Source: Streptomyces mangrovisoli
GTDB lineage: Bacteria; Actinomycetota; Actinomycetes; Streptomycetales; Streptomycetaceae
Assembly (NCBI RefSeq): GCF_000974985.2
Contig: NZ_LAVA02000044.1
Coordinates: 1 to 64,000, forward strand
Direction: 5' to 3'
Length of the DNA stretch: 64,000 nt
The translations under genes were made by a program, and so were the position numbers. The notes under the pieces were generated by a model that was given only the letters and a program-made list of their open reading frames with translations, did no database searches and had not been told where the DNA came from. This document shows, piece by piece, positions 22,295-31,211 of the stretch (position 1 is the first letter of the stretch; each line of letters opens with the position of its first letter).

Positions 22295-23799
22295 GCGGGT
22301 GCTCCCGGGGGGATGAAGGGCAGTCCTCGGTGCGCGCCGGACTCGATGAGCCGCCACAACGCGTCCGTGTCCGCGTGCTGTTCGATCAGGTCGCCGAGCC
22401 GGTCGAGCTGCTCCTCGCGCAGCGCGGCGAAGGAGGTGTCCGGTGCGGGCACGAAGCGGCGGCCCGCCGCGGCGGCCACCTCGCGCAGGAAGGCGCGCCG
22501 GAAGCCGTCCGACTCCAGGGAGCCGTGCCAGTGGGTGCCCCAGGTCTGGCCGACCCGGCACCCGTCCAGGAAGGCTTCCCCGCCGGTCACTTCGGCGACG
22601 CCGTGATGGATCTCGTACCCCTCGACCGGTTCGCCGAGGGCCTCGCCCGCCGGCCGGGTGAGGGTCTTCTCGCGGGCGAACCGGACCCGCACGGGCAGCA
22701 GCCCGAGGCCGTCGACGGGGCCGAGCCGGCTCTCGACGTCGTCCTCGATGTGCTCGCCGAGGATCTGGAAGCCGCCGCAGATCCCGAGCACCGGGCGCCC
22801 CTCGGCGGCCCGCCGCACGAGCGCGTCGGCGAGGCCGCGCCCGCGCAGCCACTCCAGCGCGCGCACCGTGCCGCGGGTGCCGGGGATCACGACGAGGTCG
22901 GCGTCGGCGAGTTCCTCCGGGCGGTCCACGAACCGCACGACGACTCCGGGTTCGGCGGCGAGGGCGTCCACGTCGGTGAAGTTCGACATGAGCGGGATCG
23001 CGCAGACGGCGATCCGCAGCACGTCCTCGCCGACGGGCGGGGAGACGTTCGACTCGCGCACGGTGCCGCGCAGCGACACCCTCAGGCCGTCCTCCTCGTC
23101 GATGCCGAGCCCGTGCCGGAACGGCAGCACGCCGTACGTCCGCCGCCCGGTCAGGCCGTGCAGCATGTCGAGGCCGGGCTCCAGCAGGGAGACGTCGCCG
23201 CGGAACTTGTTGACGAGGAACCCGGCGACGAGTTCCTGGTCCTCGGGCGACAGCAGCGCGACGGTGCCGTAGAAGGAGGCGAAGACGCCGCCGCGGTCGA
23301 TGTCGCCGACGACGAGCACGGGCAGCCGCGCGCCGCGCGCGATGCCCATGTTCACGATGTCGGTCCGCCGCAGATTGATCTCGGCCGGCGAGCCCGCCCC
23401 CTCACAGATCACCGCGTCATACGTGCCCCGCAACTCGGCGAGGCAGTCGAGGACGGTGCCGAGGAGTCGCTGCTGCCGCCCGCCGTGGTAGCCGCGCGCG
23501 CTCATCTCGCCGACCGGCTTGCCGAGCAGCACCACCTGGCTGCTCCGTTCGCCGCCGGGCTTGAGCAGCACGGGGTTCATCTGCGCGGTGGGCTCGATCC
23601 GGCAGGCCTGGGCCTGCATGGCCTGGGCCCGTCCGATCTCGGCGCCCTCGCGGGTGACGAAGGAGTTGAGCGACATGTTCTGCGCCTTGAACGGCGCGAC
23701 CTTGACGCCCTGGCGCACCAGCCAGCGGCAGATGCCGGCCGTCACGACGCTCTTGCCCGCGTCGGAAGTGGTGCCGGCGACGAGAAGACCACCGCTCAT
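22291..23799 (-). CDS. cobQ: Cobyric acid synthase
   Basis: CobQ/CbiP, 502 residues, amidates carboxylates b, d, e and g of adenosylcobyrinate diamide. The N-terminal ATPase region reads LLVAGTTSDAGKSVVTAG, with CEGAGSPAEINLR further on. The C-terminal glutaminase has the nucleophile in VLGICGGFQILG and a histidine in YEIHHG. Starts in the cbiB stop (ATGA) and ends in the cobN start. An in-frame GTG precedes the ATG but lacks the overlap geometry seen throughout this operon. Confidence 0.95.
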
Positions 23800-24764
23800 G
23801 ACGTACGCCCCCTGGTGAGCAGCCGGGTGTGGAGGGCGCGGGCGGCCAGTCGGCCGGTGACGCCCGCGGCGAGCGCGAGCGCGCCGACGCGGCGGGAGAG
23901 CCGCACGGCCCGTTCGATGTCGGTGGCGACGACCGGGCGGCCGCCGCAGTTGAGTGCGGGCCGGTGCTCGACCCGTCCGCCGTACGACAGCGTGCCGCCG
24001 AGCCGGACGCCGAGGGCGCCCGCGAACGAGGCCTCCACGGGACCGGCGTTGGGGCTCGGGTGCCGGTGCGCGTCGGCGCGCCAGGCGCGTACGGCGCCCC
24101 GGGGGTCGTCCCCGGCCGCGGCGGCGAGTACGGCGGTGAGCCGGGCGCCGGGCCAGCCGGCCAGGTCGTCGAGGCGGGCGGCGGCCCAGCCGAAGCGGCG
24201 GTGGCGCGGCGACCTGTGGCCGACCATCGCGTCCAGGGTGTTGACGGCCCGGAATCCGAGCAGCCCCGGCACCCCGGCGGCGGCTCCCCACACGAGGGCG
24301 CCCACGACGGCGTCGGAGGTGTTCTCGGCGACCGACTCGACCACGGCGCGGGCGATCCCGTCGGCGTCCAGGGCCTGCGGGTCGCGGCCGCACAGGTGGG
24401 GGAGCCGGGCGCGGGCGGCCTCGATGTCACCGGCGGTCAGCGCGTCCTCGATCAGCCGGGCCTCGCGGGCGAGCGAGGTCGCGCCGACGACGGCCCAGGT
24501 GGCACCCGCGGTCAGCGCGACGGAGGCGGCGGGAAAGGGCCGTACGGCACGGGCCGCGGCGGCGCCGAGCGCGACGGCGCCGCCGGTGAGGACGGCGGTG
24601 TGCAGGGCGCCCCAGCCACGGTGGTCGTGCCAGAGCAGGCGCTCGACGGCACCGGCGGCACGTCCGAAGGCGGCGACCGGATGCCCGCGGCGGGGATCGC
24701 CGAGGAGCAGGTCGCCGAGGAGGCCGGCGGCGGCGCCGTACGCGAAGACGCGATCGGCACCCAT
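23796..24764 (-). CDS. cobD: Adenosylcobinamide-phosphate synthase
   Basis: CbiB/CobD, 322 residues, an integral membrane enzyme that attaches aminopropanol (phosphate) to cobyric acid. Several hydrophobic segments, the early GDLLLGDPRRGHPVAAFGR motif and the family signature ESVAENTSDAVVGALVWG are clear, followed by NTLDAMVGHR. It is the first gene of the riboswitch-controlled operon. ATG 24764 is chosen because homology starts there; further upstream lie the leader and riboswitch. Confidence 0.93.
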   Translation of the reverse strand: MGADRVFAYGAAAGLLGDLLLGDPRRGHPVAAFGRAAGAVERLLWHDHRGWGALHTAVLTGGAVALGAAAARAVRPFPAASVALTAGATWAVVGATSLAREARLIEDALTAGDIEAARARLPHLCGRDPQALDADGIARAVVESVAENTSDAVVGALVWGAAAGVPGLLGFRAVNTLDAMVGHRSPRHRRFGWAAARLDDLAGWPGARLTAVLAAAAGDDPRGAVRAWRADAHRHPSPNAGPVEASFAGALGVRLGGTLSYGGRVEHRPALNCGGRPVVATDIERAVRLSRRVGALALAAGVTGRLAARALHTRLLTRGRTS

Positions 24765-24864
24765 CGGGTCAGCCGGCCGTGGGGTCGGGAACGGTCCGGT
24801 TACTGCGCCTCGATCGGCAGCCGAGCATGGCGATATGTCCTCACTCAGGGTGTCCACGCCCTGG

Positions 24865-25005
24865 TTCGACGAGACCGGCGGCGAGAGTTCCTGGCTCCCG
24901 GGGGATGGCTACCCCGGTGACAGTGGCGGGACCGCGCCGGATTCACACCGGCTTCCTCTTCTGCCTCCGTACATGGCCCCGGAAGTCCACCACGGGCCCG
25001 GAAGG
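24865..25005 (-). promoter_or_regulatory. Cobalamin (adenosylcobalamin) riboswitch
   Basis: On the minus strand the leader contains GGAAGCCGGTGTGAATCCGG, then GGTCCCGCCACTGT, then a stem around CCGGGGTAGCCATCCCC, then the B12-box-like AGCCAGGAACTCTCGCC. These are the ordered conserved blocks of the cobalamin riboswitch. The element ends about 100 bases before the cbiB ATG. It should repress the whole cbiB-cobQ-cobN-chelatase-cobO-cobB-cobI operon when adenosylcobalamin is plentiful. The boundaries given are approximate. Confidence 0.88.
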
Positions 25006-25126
25006 GGCGTCAACTCGCTGCTGACCAGCGGCGACGGAGTGTGGGCAGGCCCACATGCGCGCGGTGCGACGGGAGTTGCCCGAACGCACACGGGGTGTGG
25101 CGGGGGAGGTCTTCCCGAAAACACCC

Positions 25127-25160
25127 GGGGTGCGGGACGGAGGATTCCGTTCCGCACCCC
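25127..25160 (-). terminator. Terminator after the pit operon
   Basis: A 15-bp stem including one GU pair (GGGGTGCGG arm with CCGCACCCC arm, extended inward) and a 4-base loop. It lies about 100 bases downstream of the small membrane gene's stop on the minus strand and upstream of the cobalamin riboswitch, so it can insulate the riboswitch-led operon from pit transcription. Confidence 0.7.
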
Positions 25161-25184
25161 GGATGGTGGTGCCGTGTGCTGTCG

Positions 25185-25304
25185 GTGGCCCCGGTCAGGA
25201 CCTGGCCACCATCAGGAAGTGGCCTCGGTCATGACGTGGCCACCATCAGGAAGTGGCCTCGCTCAGGACTTGGCCACGATCAGGTGAAGGCCGTAGACGA
25301 CCGC
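25185..25304. repeat. 34-bp tandem repeat derived from the 3' end of the adjacent gene
   Basis: Two nearly identical 34-base units (25203-25236 and 25237-25270) share a 25-base identical core. A diverged third unit (25271-25304) is the last codons of the small membrane gene, and a half unit precedes at 25185-25202. Together with the terminator and riboswitch this fills the 498-base gap between cbiB and that gene. The rest of the gap (25006-25126) shows nothing I recognise. Confidence 0.75.
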
Positions 25305-25490
25305 TGCCGCGCAGGTCGCGAAGCAGAGGTACGCCGCCGTGGTGGCGAGGGCCGCGGTGCCGCCCTGCGCGGTGGCGCGTTCGCGGCGCGACAGGCCCGC
25401 GATGCCGAGGGTGAACAGGCCCACCAGGGCCACCGTGACCACGAGGCTGACGCCGAAGACGGAGCCGAGGGCCGCCCAGTCGATTGTCAT
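25263..25490 (-). CDS. Small two-helix membrane protein downstream of pit
   Basis: 75 residues with two hydrophobic helices, roughly residues 10-32 and 45-70, separated by a basic loop SRRERATAQ. No known domain is recognised. It lies 40 bases downstream of the phosphate transporter on the same strand and is probably co-transcribed, so it may be an accessory of that transporter; this is inference from position. Its last codons are the source of the tandem repeat that continues past its stop. Confidence 0.75.
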   Translation of the reverse strand: MTIDWAALGSVFGVSLVVTVALVGLFTLGIAGLSRRERATAQGGTAALATTAAYLCFATCAAAVVYGLHLIVAKS

Positions 25491-25530
25491 GGAACTTCCT
25501 TGGGTTGCCGGGGGAACCGGGTGGTCGGGC

Positions 25531-26811
25531 TCAGACCGCCGCGGCCGGCGGGGCCGCGGGGTCGGCGGTCAGGGGCTGGGCGGGGAGCGGCAGCGCGGTC
25601 ACGTTGCTCGGCTCCGCGGCGGGCGCGGTCTCGGCGTCGGCCTCCGCGACCGTGCCGGCGGGCGGCGGGGCCACCATGGCGATGGTCGTGGTGATCACAC
25701 CGGCCGGCTCCGCGTCGTCGACCACGTTGGACGAGTCGACCACGTTGCGGCGCGACAGCTTCCAGATCGTGGCGCTGGCGGCGACCAGGAAGGCCGCGAC
25801 AAGGCCGGTGCCCCAGTCGCCGAGGTCCGTGAGGGACTCGGCGCCCGCGCCGACCAGGGCGGCGGCGGGCAGGGTCAGGACCCAGGCGACGGCCATCCGG
25901 GTCGCGGTGGACCAGCGGACCACACCACCCTTGCGGCCCAGGCCCGCGCCCATCACCGAACCGGAGACGGCGTGCGTGGTGGAGAGCGAGAAGCCGAGGT
26001 GGGAGGAGGCCAGGATGACCGTCGCGGCGCTGGTCTGGGCGGCGAAGCCCTGCTGCGGCTGGAGGTCGGTCAGGCCCTTGCCCATGGTGCGGATGATGCG
26101 CCAGCCGCCGAGGTAGGTGCCGAGCGCGATGGCCATGCCGGCCGAGAGGATCACCCAGGTGGGAGGGTTCGAGTCGGGGGCGACGACGCCGCCGGCGACC
26201 AGGGCCAGGGTGATGACGCCCATCGTCTTCTGCGCGTCGTTGGTGCCGTGGGCGAGGGAGACCAGGCCGGCGGAGGCGATCTGGCCCGCGCGGTAGCCCT
26301 TGCGGGCGGCCTCGCCGTCGGACTTCTTGCCGGCGACGTAGGAGAAGCGGGTCGCGAGCATCGCCGCGAGACCCGCGACGACCGGTGCCGCGACGGCGGG
26401 GAGCAGCACCTTGCTGACGAGCACGTCACCGTGGACGGCACCCGTGCCGGCCGAGGCGACGGTGGCGCCGATCAGACCGCCCATGAGGGCGTGCGAGGAA
26501 CTGGACGGCAGTCCTACGAGCCACGTCACCAGGTTCCAGAGGATCGCGCCGACCAGTGCGGCGAAGATGACCTCGGGCTGGATTCCGTTCTCGTCGACGA
26601 GACCCTTGGAGATCGTGTTGGCGACCTCGACGGAGAGGAAGGCGCCGGCAAGGTTGAGCGCGGCGGACATGGCCACCGCGACCTTGGGCTTGAGTGCACC
26701 GGTCGAGATGGTGGTGGCCATCGCGTTCGCGGTGTCGTGGAAACCGTTCGTGAAATCGAACGCGAGTGCGGTGACGACCACAATCGCGAGGATCAGCGAG
26801 AAGTTTTCCAT
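25531..26811 (-). CDS. pit: Low-affinity inorganic phosphate transporter (Pit family)
   Basis: 426-residue polytopic membrane protein of the PiT family, which imports metal-phosphate complexes by proton symport. The duplicated family signature is seen as DFTNGFHDTANAMAT near residue 20 and SLAHGTNDAQKTMGVI in the second half, plus GLPSSSSHAL and GFSLSTTHAVSGS re-entrant motifs. The C-terminal 50 residues are an Ala/Pro-rich cytoplasmic tail. No DUF47/PhoU-like partner precedes it. A PHO box lies upstream (26863-26880). In S. coelicolor I recall the syntenic gene as pitH2. Confidence 0.93.
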   Translation of the reverse strand: MENFSLILAIVVVTALAFDFTNGFHDTANAMATTISTGALKPKVAVAMSAALNLAGAFLSVEVANTISKGLVDENGIQPEVIFAALVGAILWNLVTWLVGLPSSSSHALMGGLIGATVASAGTGAVHGDVLVSKVLLPAVAAPVVAGLAAMLATRFSYVAGKKSDGEAARKGYRAGQIASAGLVSLAHGTNDAQKTMGVITLALVAGGVVAPDSNPPTWVILSAGMAIALGTYLGGWRIIRTMGKGLTDLQPQQGFAAQTSAATVILASSHLGFSLSTTHAVSGSVMGAGLGRKGGVVRWSTATRMAVAWVLTLPAAALVGAGAESLTDLGDWGTGLVAAFLVAASATIWKLSRRNVVDSSNVVDDAEPAGVITTTIAMVAPPPAGTVAEADAETAPAAEPSNVTALPLPAQPLTADPAAPPAAAV

Positions 26812-26862
26812 TTACCCAGGCAATCGTTCGTAGTAATTGGCTGGTTGAACGTAAGTAACCTG

Positions 26863-26880
26863 GGTGAACGGAAGGTGAAC
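26863..26880 (-). promoter_or_regulatory. PHO box (PhoP-binding direct repeats)
   Basis: On the minus strand, GTTCACCTTCC is followed directly by GTTCACC, two heptamers with the 11-base period of the Streptomyces PHO box. A weaker GTTCAACC lies further downstream at 26843-26850. The site is about 52 bases before the pit ATG, so PhoP control of pit is likely. This 315-base gap (26812-27126) otherwise holds only the Crp-like site at 27003. Confidence 0.75.
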
Positions 26881-27002
26881 TGGGACGGGCATCCGGGTGT
26901 CTGTAGGAGGATGCCGGGATTTCGTTTGAGATCGACGGGCCGTGCGCCGCTTGACCGTCACCCTCGGGTAAGCGTTTCCAGCCGGGCCGCGGCGCCCCGA
27001 AA

Positions 27003-27016
27003 GTGATCTACATCAC
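27003..27016. promoter_or_regulatory. Crp-like palindrome
   Basis: GTGATCTACATCAC, a perfect GTGAT-N4-ATCAC palindrome flanked by A on both sides, close to the Crp consensus (GTGA-N6-TCAC). It is 110 bases upstream of the class II aldolase gene and 190 bases from pit. Binding is inferred. Confidence 0.5.
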
Positions 27017-27126
27017 ACGATCACCCGTCGCTGCCGTGCGTATACGACCCCTCACGGAGACGCTATTTCGGGCTGGTGTGCGGCGCCGCTCCCGCCGTCC
27101 GTACGGCTCCTGGCAGGATCGCCGGC

Positions 27127-27831
27127 ATGAGCGAGCAAAGAGGCGGCGAACCCGGCGCAAAGGCCGAACATGACGAGCGGGAGGCGGCGAAGGCGCGGGC
27201 GCTCGCCTGGGACCAACTCGTCGCGACGGCCCGGCGCACGGTGTCCGACGGGCTGGTCGTCGGCACCTCCGGCAACGTCTCGGTCCGCGTCGGCGACACC
27301 GTGCTGGTCACCCCGACGGGCGTGCCGTACGACCGGCTGAGCGCCGACGACATCACCGGCGTCGCCCTGGACGGCCGCCAGGTGCTCGGCGCGCTGCTGC
27401 CCACCAGCGAACTCCCCATGCACCTGGCCGTCTACCGCGCCACCGACGCCCGCGCCGTCGTGCACACCCACGCCGTGCACGCCACGGCCGTCTCCACGCT
27501 CGTCGAGGAGCTCCCGCCGATCCACTACCTGTCCGGCGCGCTCGGCGGCGCCGTCCGGGTCGCCCCGTACGCCACCTACGGCAGCCAGGAGCTGGCCGAG
27601 AACATGCTGCGCGCGCTGTCCGGCCGCACGGCCTGCCTGCTGCGCAACCACGGCACGCTCTCCTACGGCGACACCCTCGACCGCGCCTACGACCGCACGG
27701 CCCAGCTGGAGTGGATGTGCCGCCTGTGGCTGACGGCGTCCTCGATCCCGGGCCTGACCCCGTCCCTGCTCACCGAGGAACAGATGGCCGACGCGGCCCT
27801 GAAGCTGCGGGGGTACGGGCAGGGTCGGTGA
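27127..27831 (+). CDS. Class II aldolase/adducin-family protein
   Basis: Zinc-dependent aldolase of the fuculose-phosphate/ribulose-phosphate 4-epimerase fold, 234 residues. The substrate phosphate loop SGNVSVRVGD and TPTGVPYDRL, the zinc histidines in VVHTHAVHATA and the third histidine in LLRNHGTLSYG are all present, together with the catalytic glutamate in PTSELPMH. The first 25 residues are charged and variable. The sugar phosphate used is not predictable. It stands alone with its own promoter region containing a Crp-like site, which would fit a carbon-source enzyme. Confidence 0.88.
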   Translation: MSEQRGGEPGAKAEHDEREAAKARALAWDQLVATARRTVSDGLVVGTSGNVSVRVGDTVLVTPTGVPYDRLSADDITGVALDGRQVLGALLPTSELPMHLAVYRATDARAVVHTHAVHATAVSTLVEELPPIHYLSGALGGAVRVAPYATYGSQELAENMLRALSGRTACLLRNHGTLSYGDTLDRAYDRTAQLEWMCRLWLTASSIPGLTPSLLTEEQMADAALKLRGYGQGR

Positions 27832-27983
27832 GCGCGGCGGCGGGGCGCGGCCGACGAGGGGGTGACCGCGACAGGCCGTGGCAGCAACAACGGTCCGGCA
27901 GCGGGCACAAGGAACGGGTGAGCACGTCACCCCGACCCCCGCTCCGGCTGGCCGCCTGTGTCGTCCGCCCCGACACTGGACGC

Positions 27984-29111
27984 GTGCGCACAGTCAAAGC
28001 CACGGCCACCGCCGTCACCGTCGCCCTCGCCGCCGGAGCGGCCAGCGTGGCCGCCGGCCGCATCGCCAGCGACGCCGCGCTCAAGGCGCCCGCCGGCCGG
28101 CCGCTGCCCACCGAACCCCGGCTCACCGTGCACGGCACGGCCGCCGGCCGGATCACCCTCACCCGCGACCTGGCCTCCCTGCGCCCCGGCACCTACGGGC
28201 TGGGCGGGGACGGCTCGCACGCCGTCGTGGGCGACATCCTGGCGTCCGCGCCCAACACCGCGGACACCGTGGTGCGCCGGCTCGAACGGGTCACCCACGG
28301 CTCCCTGGCCTCCGGCGACAAGGTGTGGCTCACCCCCAACCTGTACGTCGGCGACCCCGGTGCCGCCCTCGGCCTCGAACACGCCGACGTCGACGTGCCC
28401 GGCGAGCTCGGCGCCCTGCCCGCCTGGTTCGTGCCCGGCACCCGCACCACCTGGGTGATCGCGGTGCACGGCCTCGGCACCACCCGCGAGCACGCCATGA
28501 ACCTCATGGGGTTCCTGAACCGCCGCGGGCTCCCCGTGCTCGCCCTCGCCTACCGCGGCGACCTCGGCGCGCCCCGCCCCACCGACGGCCTCAACCACCT
28601 CGGCGAGACCGAGTGGCGCGACCTGGACGCCGCCGTCCGCTACGCCGTGCGCTACGGCGCCCGGAGCGTCGTCCTGCTCGGCTGGTCCACCGGCGCCACC
28701 ATGGCGCTGCGCGCCGCCGCGCACTCCGCGGTCCGCGAGCACGTCAGCGGCCTGGTCCTCGACTCGCCCGTGCTCAGCTGGGAGACCACGCTGCGCGCCC
28801 TCGCCTCGGCCCGGCACACCCCCGGCGTGGTGCTGCCGCTCGCGGTGCGCGCCGCCCAGGGCCGCACCGGGCTGCACGGCGACCGCATCACCGACGTCAC
28901 CGACCCCTCCCGGCTACGGGTGCCGACCCTGGTCTTCCACGGCCCGGACGACTCCGTCGCGCCGTGGGAGCTGTCCCGCCGCCTCGCCGCCCGCAACCCC
29001 GGCCGGGTCGCCCTGCGCACCGTCGCGCGGGCCCCGCACGGCGCCATGTGGAACGCCGACCCCGCCGGGTACGAGGAGGCCCTGCGCCGCTTCCTGACCC
29101 CGCTGATGTGA
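27984..29111 (+). CDS. Alpha/beta hydrolase with N-terminal signal or anchor segment
   Basis: About 375 residues. An N-terminal hydrophobic segment (AVTVALAAGAASVAAG) suggests export or membrane anchoring. The hydrolase core shows the HG oxyanion motif in VIAVHGLGTTREH, the nucleophile elbow LLGWSTGATMAL, an acid in VFHGPDDSVAP and the catalytic histidine in RAPHGAMW. The order is that of lysophospholipase/BAAT-like hydrolases. The start is uncertain: GTG 27984 gives the cleanest signal segment, while GTG 27918 would add 22 residues. Substrate unknown. Confidence 0.82.
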   Translation: MRTVKATATAVTVALAAGAASVAAGRIASDAALKAPAGRPLPTEPRLTVHGTAAGRITLTRDLASLRPGTYGLGGDGSHAVVGDILASAPNTADTVVRRLERVTHGSLASGDKVWLTPNLYVGDPGAALGLEHADVDVPGELGALPAWFVPGTRTTWVIAVHGLGTTREHAMNLMGFLNRRGLPVLALAYRGDLGAPRPTDGLNHLGETEWRDLDAAVRYAVRYGARSVVLLGWSTGATMALRAAAHSAVREHVSGLVLDSPVLSWETTLRALASARHTPGVVLPLAVRAAQGRTGLHGDRITDVTDPSRLRVPTLVFHGPDDSVAPWELSRRLAARNPGRVALRTVARAPHGAMWNADPAGYEEALRRFLTPLM

Positions 29112-29267
29112 CCGTCGGCGCCCGGTCGCGACGCTTCCGTTTGCCCCCGCGGGCATGGCCTGAACATGCCTGCCCACCCGGTGCCCGACCTTGTGCGTTG
29201 GCCCAGTCCGTCGCCCGCCGTGACATTCCGTTTGGGTTTTCGCACCGTCAACCGCGAGACTGCACCC

Positions 29268-30995
29268 GTGACGTCCCGTATCCCGCGCGACTCCAGGCTT
29301 CGACTCGTCCGTCCGCGACCCCTGGCCGCCGCCCCCAGAGCTGTGAACCAGCGGCGCCCGCGCCGCGCCGCACCCCGGCCGCCCGAGGGCACACCGGCAC
29401 CCGCGGAACTGGCCAGAATGGCACGCTCCGGTCTCGCCGGAGCCGCCCGTGTCGCCCGCTGGGCCGACGCCTTCCTCGGCCCCGGCCGGGACGGCGCGGC
29501 CGGCGACGGCAAGGCCACCCTCTCCGACGCGACCGCCGAGCGCGCCGCCGACGACCTCGGCCTGAGCGCGGCGCAGGTCCGCGCCGACTGGGACACCGCC
29601 CGCCTCGCCGGCCTGGTCGAGGTGCACGGCGACGACGCCCGCCCCGGCTGGCGGCTGCGCGCCTGGGACCGCGACGACAGCGCCGTGCTGCGCGGCTGGG
29701 TCGCCCTGTTCGACGCGTGGTCGCTGGCCCACCCGGAGCCCGAGCCGCACGAGCACGGGGCCGTGGCCGACGTGGTGTCGGCCATGCCCCAGGTGCTGTC
29801 CTTCCTCCAGCTGTCCGCCGGGCCCGTGCCCCGCGAGCAGCTCCTCGACCTGCTCCGGCAGCGGGTCACCGAACTGCGCACCGAGCGCTGCGAGGTCCCC
29901 TACGGCCCGCAGCCCGACCCGGCGGCCCCCCTGGCCCCGCTCGCGCCCGTCACCGCGCCCGCCGTCTCCGCCGTCGCCGACCCGGCCGAGAGCGGCGCGA
30001 GCGCCGACGCCCCGGCGAGCGCCGACACCCTCGCGCCCGTCGAAGCGATCGCACCCGCCGGCACCCTCACGCCCGCCGACGTCACAGCGTCCGCGCCCCT
30101 CACCGCGTCCGCGCCCCTCACCGCGTCCGTGGACGTGACGGCGCCCGTGGACGTCACGACGCCCGCCGACCTCGCGGCGCCCGCTCACCTCGCCGCGCCC
30201 GCCGACATCACGGCGACTGCCGGCACCGCCGCGACCGCCGTGGCCGGCGCGACCGGCGTGGCCGCCGAAGCCGCCGAGCTGGCCCCCCTGCTCGACTGGG
30301 CGCTCGACGCCCTCGCCTCCGTGGGCGCGCTGACCTGCGGGGACGGGCAGGCCACGCTCACCCCGCTGGGCAGCTGGGCCGTCTGGGTCAAGCTGGAGCA
30401 GATCTGCGTGGCCGCGCAGAGCCCCGCCGGCAACATCGAGCAGTCCGCCGAGGACATGCTGCGCGGCTGCGCCCAGCTGCGCCCCAACGCCGCCCGCGCC
30501 GAGTACCGCGCCTGGCTCGCGGCCCGCCCGGTCGGCAGCGCCGTCGGCGAGCTGCTCGGTGCCGCCCGCGGCGACGACGCCCTGCTGCGCGGCCTCGCCT
30601 TCGAGGCGCTGCGCGTCGTCGGCGCCCCCGCCGAGCCGGACGTGCGCGCCGTGCTCGGCGACCCCGCGCTCAGGCCGTACGCCCTGCTGTGGCTGGCCGA
30701 GCACGACGGGGTCGACCCCGAGGACGCCCACGAGGTGCTCACCCGGGAGGAGGCCACCTGGCTGTGGGTGGACACCGCCGCCGCGGTGGCCGACCACGGT
30801 GAGGCGCCGATGCTGGTGCGCCACCTGGAGTCCGCGGTGCAGCCCACCGTCCCGCAGCTGCTCGACGAGGTCCGCCGGGTCGGCCACCCGCGCACCGTGC
30901 AGGTGCTGGTCGCGCTCGCTGCGGCCCACCCCGACCCGGCCCTCGCCAAGGCCGTGCGCCGGGCCGCCTTCCAGGTGCACAGGGGCGGCGTCTAG
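29268..30995 (+). CDS. Large alanine-rich protein with split helical domains, function unknown
   Basis: About 575 residues, unrecognised beyond being a conserved Streptomyces protein. A basic N-terminal 40 residues leads to a winged-helix-like region (ATAERAADDLGLSAAQVR, TARLAGLVEVHGDDARPGWR) that could bind nucleic acid. Residues about 205-340 are a low-complexity Ala/Thr/Pro/Val linker with imperfect repeats of the type TASAPL and PADLAA. The C-terminal half is helical, with HEAT-like short helices (LLRGLAFEALRVVG, RTVQVLVALAAAHPD). The GTG at 29268 is chosen over an open frame 34 codons longer that lacks a ribosome site. A strong hairpin follows the stop. Confidence 0.75.
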   Translation: MTSRIPRDSRLRLVRPRPLAAAPRAVNQRRPRRAAPRPPEGTPAPAELARMARSGLAGAARVARWADAFLGPGRDGAAGDGKATLSDATAERAADDLGLSAAQVRADWDTARLAGLVEVHGDDARPGWRLRAWDRDDSAVLRGWVALFDAWSLAHPEPEPHEHGAVADVVSAMPQVLSFLQLSAGPVPREQLLDLLRQRVTELRTERCEVPYGPQPDPAAPLAPLAPVTAPAVSAVADPAESGASADAPASADTLAPVEAIAPAGTLTPADVTASAPLTASAPLTASVDVTAPVDVTTPADLAAPAHLAAPADITATAGTAATAVAGATGVAAEAAELAPLLDWALDALASVGALTCGDGQATLTPLGSWAVWVKLEQICVAAQSPAGNIEQSAEDMLRGCAQLRPNAARAEYRAWLAARPVGSAVGELLGAARGDDALLRGLAFEALRVVGAPAEPDVRAVLGDPALRPYALLWLAEHDGVDPEDAHEVLTREEATWLWVDTAAAVADHGEAPMLVRHLESAVQPTVPQLLDEVRRVGHPRTVQVLVALAAAHPDPALAKAVRRAAFQVHRGGV

Positions 30996-31022
30996 ACACG
31001 GGCGCACGACCCGGCGTCTGGA

Positions 31023-31050
31023 CGCGTGCGTAGGACGGCCTACGCACGCG
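31023..31050 (+). terminator. Perfect hairpin after the 575-residue gene
   Basis: 12-bp perfect stem (arm CGCGTGCGTAGG) with a 4-base loop, 28 bases after the stop. The following 130 bases hold imperfect repeats of CGCACGACCNCGCG type and no gene. Confidence 0.75.
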
Positions 31051-31190
31051 GACGACCGCGCGGGGCCGGGCGCCGCACGACCACGCGAGGCTCACGCCGC
31101 ACGGCCGCGCGGCGTGTGAGCGCCGTACGACTGCGCGGAGGCGGCCGCCTGGGGCCGCTCGGGGCCCGCGCCGCCTCGACCGCCGGGGGC

Positions 31191-31211
31191 CTAGGGCGTG
31201 TTGCGCCCTAG
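31191..31211 (-). terminator. Hairpin overlapping the stop codon of the VOC gene
   Basis: 8-bp stem CTAGGGCG / CGCCCTAG with a 5-base loop. On the minus strand the TAG stop of the VOC gene (31208-31210) is part of the stem, so termination structure and coding end coincide. Confidence 0.6.

Noticed and set aside
25185..25304. The 34-bp tandem units considered as a CRISPR array.
   Set aside because: The units are contiguous with no unique spacers, partly lie in a coding gene, and no cas gene is present.
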